From assembly GCF_945859685.1 (NCBI RefSeq), contig NC_079149.1, positions 126,878,065 to 126,942,064 on the forward strand: a DNA stretch of 64,000 bases, in the 5' to 3' direction. Positions 59,221 through 64,000 of the stretch are shown here, piece by piece. Position 1 is the first letter of the stretch. Each line of letters opens with the position of its first letter. Source of the DNA: Eupeodes corollae (taxonomy: Eukaryota; Arthropoda; Insecta; Diptera; Syrphidae). The notes below the pieces were generated by a model. It saw only the letters and a list, made by a program, of their open reading frames with translations. It was not told the DNA's origin and ran no database searches. The translations under genes and the position numbers were made by a program.

Positions 59221-60340
59221 GCTAGACAAGTTATGAGCGGTCATTAAATTTTATGGCCTGACCATTAGATCGCGTGCAATCCTTGCGTTCAATGAGGAGC
59301 GTTTATCATCAGTGTCACGCGTCCTCTATACTCTATACTTTTGTACCCATAGTTTAGTTGTCTTGCCAGGGTCCTTGATGTCATCACAGTAGTCTCGCAG
59401 ATGATGATACCTCCATCCCAAACACGCACACGAACCAAAACTCTTGCACACATTGTGGTGAACGATTATAGAGACCAGAAATGCATTTTCCTATCCAGCT
59501 GTTGGATTAATTTTAATTTATGATTTTCATTAAAGGATACAAAGTGGTGGCGTGGCGTGGGGTGTCGACGTCGGCGGCGGCAAATTTTGTCGCCATCGCC
59601 ACCTTTCATCAGCTAGTAGCCAGGAGAGTAGCCCAAGCCACACATTACCACCACCACCACCGGATGGACTTAACAATATTCTCACGTTGGCACATCATTT
59701 TCAAAATATGAACTACACACACTTTAAAATGTTTTCAAAATGAGTGTAGGAGGCTTTTGAAGGAGTCTTCTATAGAACCAAAACCCAACTCGACCAACAT
59801 CGAGCCATGAATGGGGGATTAAAATGATTTGTGTTAATTGCTATAGAATCAAATTAAGTTTTTAATCGCTGTCATTATAAATGTAAGTAAGTGTGTTTTG
59901 AGAGGCGATTTTGGATTAGAATCTTTGAAACCGGTACGTGGTGGTGTTTCAGTATTGAAATCGATTCGTTTGGTAGTAATAAATGGGTACCTACCTGGTT
60001 TTGAGTCGACATAAAGATAAGCAGGAGCTACTGCATATTTTAACTACACCTTGGGTTTTTGTTGTTTTATTCAAAGAGTTAATCAATTTCTGATATTCTT
60101 GTCAGGAAATTAACGTTCTTGAGTATTAAATGCATATTTTGAAAAGTTTATTTCCCTTTTGCTTTCATTAATCACTGATTGAATGCTCGATTTTTTCGAA
60201 TTAAACTTAAAAAAAAACAACACCATTACCCCAAATAACGTGCATTACAAAAATCTGCAAATAAGGATCCACAAACCGAAAACCCACAAACTAAATTTAC
60301 TTTCTGAAAATACGAATACCTGCCAAAAATAACTTATTAA
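59221..60340. other. Non-coding DNA
   Basis: A GGCGTGGCG/GTCGGCGGCGG patch lies at about 59550-59582. Otherwise nothing recognisable. Confidence 0.4.
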
Positions 60341-60349
60341 GTTGCTATA

Positions 60350-63300
60350 AAATTCTTATGGGTGGGATATTCTCATATAAACTTATCAAAACTATTAACA
60401 ATTACTCCAAAATCATTTCTTGGTTTAATTAATAAAACAAATTTAAACGATTTCAATGTCTTTAGAAAGTGTGGGATTTTCGTTCTTTATCTTTAGGATC
60501 TTACCAAAGTCAACAAAAGTTTCAAAAATGGGTTACTTTAAGATATTATTTTTGAAATTTCGAAAGTTTTCTAATTTTGTGGGATATTCGAGTAACAAAG
60601 TAAACAACACCATGCGATGTTTTATTTTTGTTTTTTTTTTCATAGAATGTCTTTTATGAATTCTAAAGTTCTTGCTTATTTTTTAAAAGGTTTTCATAAC
60701 CAAAAATATGAGATTTACAAAAATTATGTTGTCTTAAAGATTTTTATAAACAAAATCTATGGGATATTTGGAAATTATGTAATGGATATAAAATGTTTTG
60801 CATTAGTTTCATTCAAGCTGTGAAATGTGTTTTTTTCGAAAATCCCAATTTTCCAACATTCCCATAAGAAGAGTTCAGTTTTTATAATTCAAAACATATT
60901 TCAAAATACTGATATTTTTATGCTTGGACTTCGATTTTTATGAATTCTGAGTTGAGGATTTTCTGGGTATTTCAATTTGGGATTTCCGTTTTGGTAAGTA
61001 AAAGTCAATTAGTTTTAATATTTTCTCAAATATAATTTTGTTTTCACTTTTCAGTTCAATTTTTGAATGTAAAAGAAACTTCCCGATTTTAAATCAATTT
61101 CTTCTTTGAGCCAACTTGTTTTCATTCATATTTAAACAAATGATTATCCCTTTTTAAAAGTTAATTTTTTTTAAGTTTAAAACTTAAAATAATTTTTACT
61201 CGACAACCATATTCCATAATCCCTCAAATAAAAATCCTTTAATCTTAAATTAAATCATTTAAAAATGAACTAATTTAAAATCTTCAAAAAAAGTTTGGTA
61301 TGAAAATACCATATGTGGGATATTAAAAAAAAATAGACTGGGATGTGACCCACACTAATAACTTCCAATCCGGTCTGTCGATTTGTCTTGCTTAAAAGTT
61401 TGTAGGTTGGGTTAAAAAAGTTGTTAGTTGAATTATTCTTACAAAATTTTAAAGTAACCAACAATATTTTTCATATACTAAGAAATAGTTTAGTTTGCAA
61501 ATCTAGTTTTTTTAAATAGATTTTTAGTCGAAAATAATTTCTTCCAATTAAGTATTTATTAAATTTTTACAAATTGGATGAATAAAATTAATTTTTAGCA
61601 AATTTGCGTACTATTTCTTGTAGATTTTATTTTTTCATGAAAAACCGGAATGTTAGCTTTTTATAAAAAAAAAAAACACTGAATATCGAAAACAATATAA
61701 TAACAAGAAAGTTTAAAGACAGTATTTTTAATTTTGAAGAGCCATTTGAGACGAAAGTAAATTTTTACCAAGTTTTGTTAAATTTTCTTTAAAGTTTTTA
61801 TTTTTTGTAAAAAAAACTGTCCATTCAATTTTTTTCAAAGTTTTACTGAATATTGACAACAATATTTTTCAAAAGATAAAAGCAGTTTTAAGCCAACATC
61901 TCAAAGTTTTGAAAAGATATTTGAGCCGAAAATCAATTTTACCAACTTTTATTAATTTATTTTGTTTAGGTTTTTATTTTTTGTAAAAAACTGTCATTTC
62001 GATTTGTCTAATAATTTTTCTGAATGTTTAAAACAATATTTTTTTAATTATAAAAGTAGTTTTAAGCTAATATCTCAAAGTTTTAAAAAGATATTTTAGT
62101 CGAAAATCAATTTTTACCAACTTTGAATAATTTTTATGTTTAGGTTTTTAATTTTTGTAAAAAAACTGTAAATTCGATTTTTTTCAAAATTTTTCCAAAT
62201 GTTAAAAACAAGATTTCTTATAAGTTAAAATAAGTTGAAAGCCATAATCACAAAGTTTTGAAAAGATATTTGATTCCAAATTCATTTTTTACCATCTTTG
62301 ACCAATGTTTTTCTTAGGTTTACATTTTTTATTCGTAAAGGTTTAGGTGACAGTGTTCAGTTTTTTTTTTTAATTTATAAAAATCGTTATTTGGTTTTTC
62401 AAAAAAAATCGCATTACAATATATTATATAAAATTGAATTCAAGTATTCTGCGTTTTTGGTTCGTAAGGTATTTAGGTTTAACCAAAATGTTCACTTTTT
62501 TTTTTAAACTTTTATGGTAAAAAAATCACCGACGCAATTTTCTTGAGAGCCCTTTCTGCATCTTTCTGTCTTATTGACTGTGTAACAAAATTTATTTTAA
62601 GTCGATATTTCTTCTGGTTCTTGAGCTATGGACGACGAAAAAAACTTCGAGAACGTACGGACGTTCGAACATACAATTTGACAAATCAGAACCATTACAA
62701 TAAGTTCCTATAGGAAGTTAACAAGGTCAATCAATGATAAAAAATTTGTCAATTCATCAGAAATTATGGGACATCTATCAAAGGTACTTAATTAAAAAGG
62801 TCTTAAGAAAATCAGCAAAGGTTTAAAAAATTGTTCTTCTTCAAAAATTCTTTTCAAGATTTTGAAATTTTTCCTTTATCATGGAAATTGATAGTAAGTC
62901 ATTTGTGGGATATTCGAGAAAAAAAGTACACAATTCGATGTGATAAACTAATTTTCTTTTATGAATTTTTTAAGTGTTGCTCATGGTTGGTACGATTTTA
63001 ATAACCAAAATCACTTTGTTTATGTTTATCCCACCTTTCCAATATCTCAATATGTGTCAAGATAACTTTTATTTTGAATTATGGACTTCATGGATGGAAT
63101 ATAATTTTGTAAATTCTGAGGTTGTACAGATTTTGGTCACCTTATCAATGGGATATTTAACCAAAATTTCTATCTGAAAGTGTAAAAGTTAAAATAGTTC
63201 ATACAAAACTGCTTAATTTTTTTGCGAATATCCCACAAAAATATCCCGTTTCGATTTAAAAGATCTTACAATTTTGAATTTTGGGCTAAAGTCAATAAGA

Positions 63301-63370
63301 ATAATTAAATGGAACTTAATATTTTTGTGAATATCCCACATAAAATAGCCTCCAATATCCCGAAAACTCT
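60350..63370. repeat. Degenerate repeat block with GTGGGATATT motifs, interrupted by an inserted element
   Basis: The motif GTGGGATATTCGAG occurs almost unchanged at about 60579 and 62904. Close variants occur at 60363, 60470, 60756, 61315, 62766, 63150 and, inverted, at 63225, 63240, 63330 and 63353. Longer matches exist around the two best copies (GAG-AA-AAAGTA-ACAA). Between 61326 and 62720 sits a copy of the AACTTCC repeat element. Confidence 0.45.
61326..62720 (-). repeat. Inverted copy of the AACTTCC/tandem-unit repeat element
   Basis: The reverse complement aligns end to end with 2883-4200. Shared blocks include the outer end (GAACCATTACAATAAG and GGAAGTTAAC at 62688-62720), CTGGTTCTTGAGCTATGGAC (about 62612), GACGCAATTTTC and TTTTGGTTCGTAAG-TATTTAGG, the internal tandem units (GTTTTGAAAAGATATTTGA, ACTGTCATTTCGATTTG), and the other end (ACTGGGATGTGACCCACACT at 61338-61357). 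Three to four units of about 120-160 bp are visible. There is no coding capacity. Confidence 0.65.
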
Positions 63371-64000
63371 AGATGAATTTGTTTGTATTAACAAACTAAT
63401 ATTAGTTGAAGTGTTTCAGTAGATTTTACTATTTTTTGACTTTGGGTTAATGTCAAGTTGCTTTATTAGTTTTTGGGTTAAGTTTTTCGGTCCCAAAGTT
63501 TTTGTTTAAGGGATTTTGGGTTTTCATTTTTTTTAATAAAATTCTTCGGTTTGTTAATAGTTTATGAGTATTTTCCCCATAAAATTTGAAAAATGATATT
63601 GCACTAAATCAAATCTTTAAACTTCTTTTTTTGAAAATGAAAACAAAAAGTATAGATACGAAAATAAAATTCCGGTATGCCTTGATGCTCGTGCTGCCTT
63701 TTATGATTTATTTAATTTTTTAGCGAAAGACGTTCAATTATTTTTACTCTAGTCTTATTTCTAGCCTTCAAGCGCAGTCATTTATTATTATGAATACAAT
63801 CCGATTAAACTCCCATCAATCCCATACATGAACAACTGAACCCCTCTCACATGATTCCTATTAATACGGATTCAATCTTCAGGCAAGTCAAAATTGTATG
63901 ATAAAAGATCGACCAAACCAAAAAACATACAGCAAGAAGTGGCTAGGCCAGCTACACTTCACTTTCAGGCTTACTTAACTGACTTTGGGTCTCTCTAGCT
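63371..64000. other. Non-coding DNA to the window end
   Basis: AT-rich until about 63700, then more mixed. No gene recognised. Confidence 0.4.

Noticed and set aside
1..64000. CRISPR array, bacterial operon or prophage.
   Set aside because: Base composition, introns, tRNA internal promoters and element types are all eukaryotic; the tandem units seen are too diverged and lack spacers.

Overview
The window is eukaryotic, AT-rich and gene-poor. It looks like insect chromosomal DNA, most likely from a fly (Diptera). The supporting evidence is a spliced spaetzle-type neurotrophin gene with GT-AG introns and AATAAA signals, a BEL/Pao LTR retrotransposon, mariner and Tc1 remnants, several LINE families, a tRNA-derived SINE, and two Pol III tRNA genes. 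I cannot name the species.

Host genes. A spaetzle-family cytokine gene, best matched to spz3, runs on the + strand. Five internal or terminal coding exons are visible (10724-10854, 30724-30848, 32253-32573, 32869-32994, 33091-33247). All four internal junctions keep the reading frame. The first exon or exons, with the signal peptide, were not found. The second visible intron is about 19.9 kb and holds a complete BEL/Pao element, a decayed LINE and a tRNA-Gly(GCC) gene. A tRNA-Val(AAC) gene lies on the - strand at 52638-52710.

Mobile DNA, left to right: a TA-flanked TIR element containing an old SINE (2026-2589); a repeat element with internal tandem units inside a pair of ~190-bp direct repeats (2693-4385); mariner and LINE scraps (4590-5410, 7555-7625); an apparently intact BEL/Pao element with identical 311-bp LTRs and a GGTTG target duplication (17381-23503); a LINE copy (25285-27545); a second LINE family (34185-36075 and 53860-56365); a mariner remnant (41200-42240); a second TIR element (42771-44239); a LINE inserted into a mariner (46545-48690); a tRNA-Asp-like SINE (49566-49870) with a truncated sister copy (53706-53797); and a Tc1 element with four inverted/direct repeat sites (56376-57893).

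The rest is AT-rich intronic or intergenic DNA. It has diverged copies of the tandem-unit repeat, short GC-rich trinucleotide patches, and a right-hand block (60350-63370) rich in a GTGGGATATT motif. I saw no bacterial-type system and no CRISPR array. The least expected items are the PHD finger at the start of the BEL polyprotein, the apparent lack of a normal primer-binding site in that element, and the SINE and TIR families, for which I recognise no named family.
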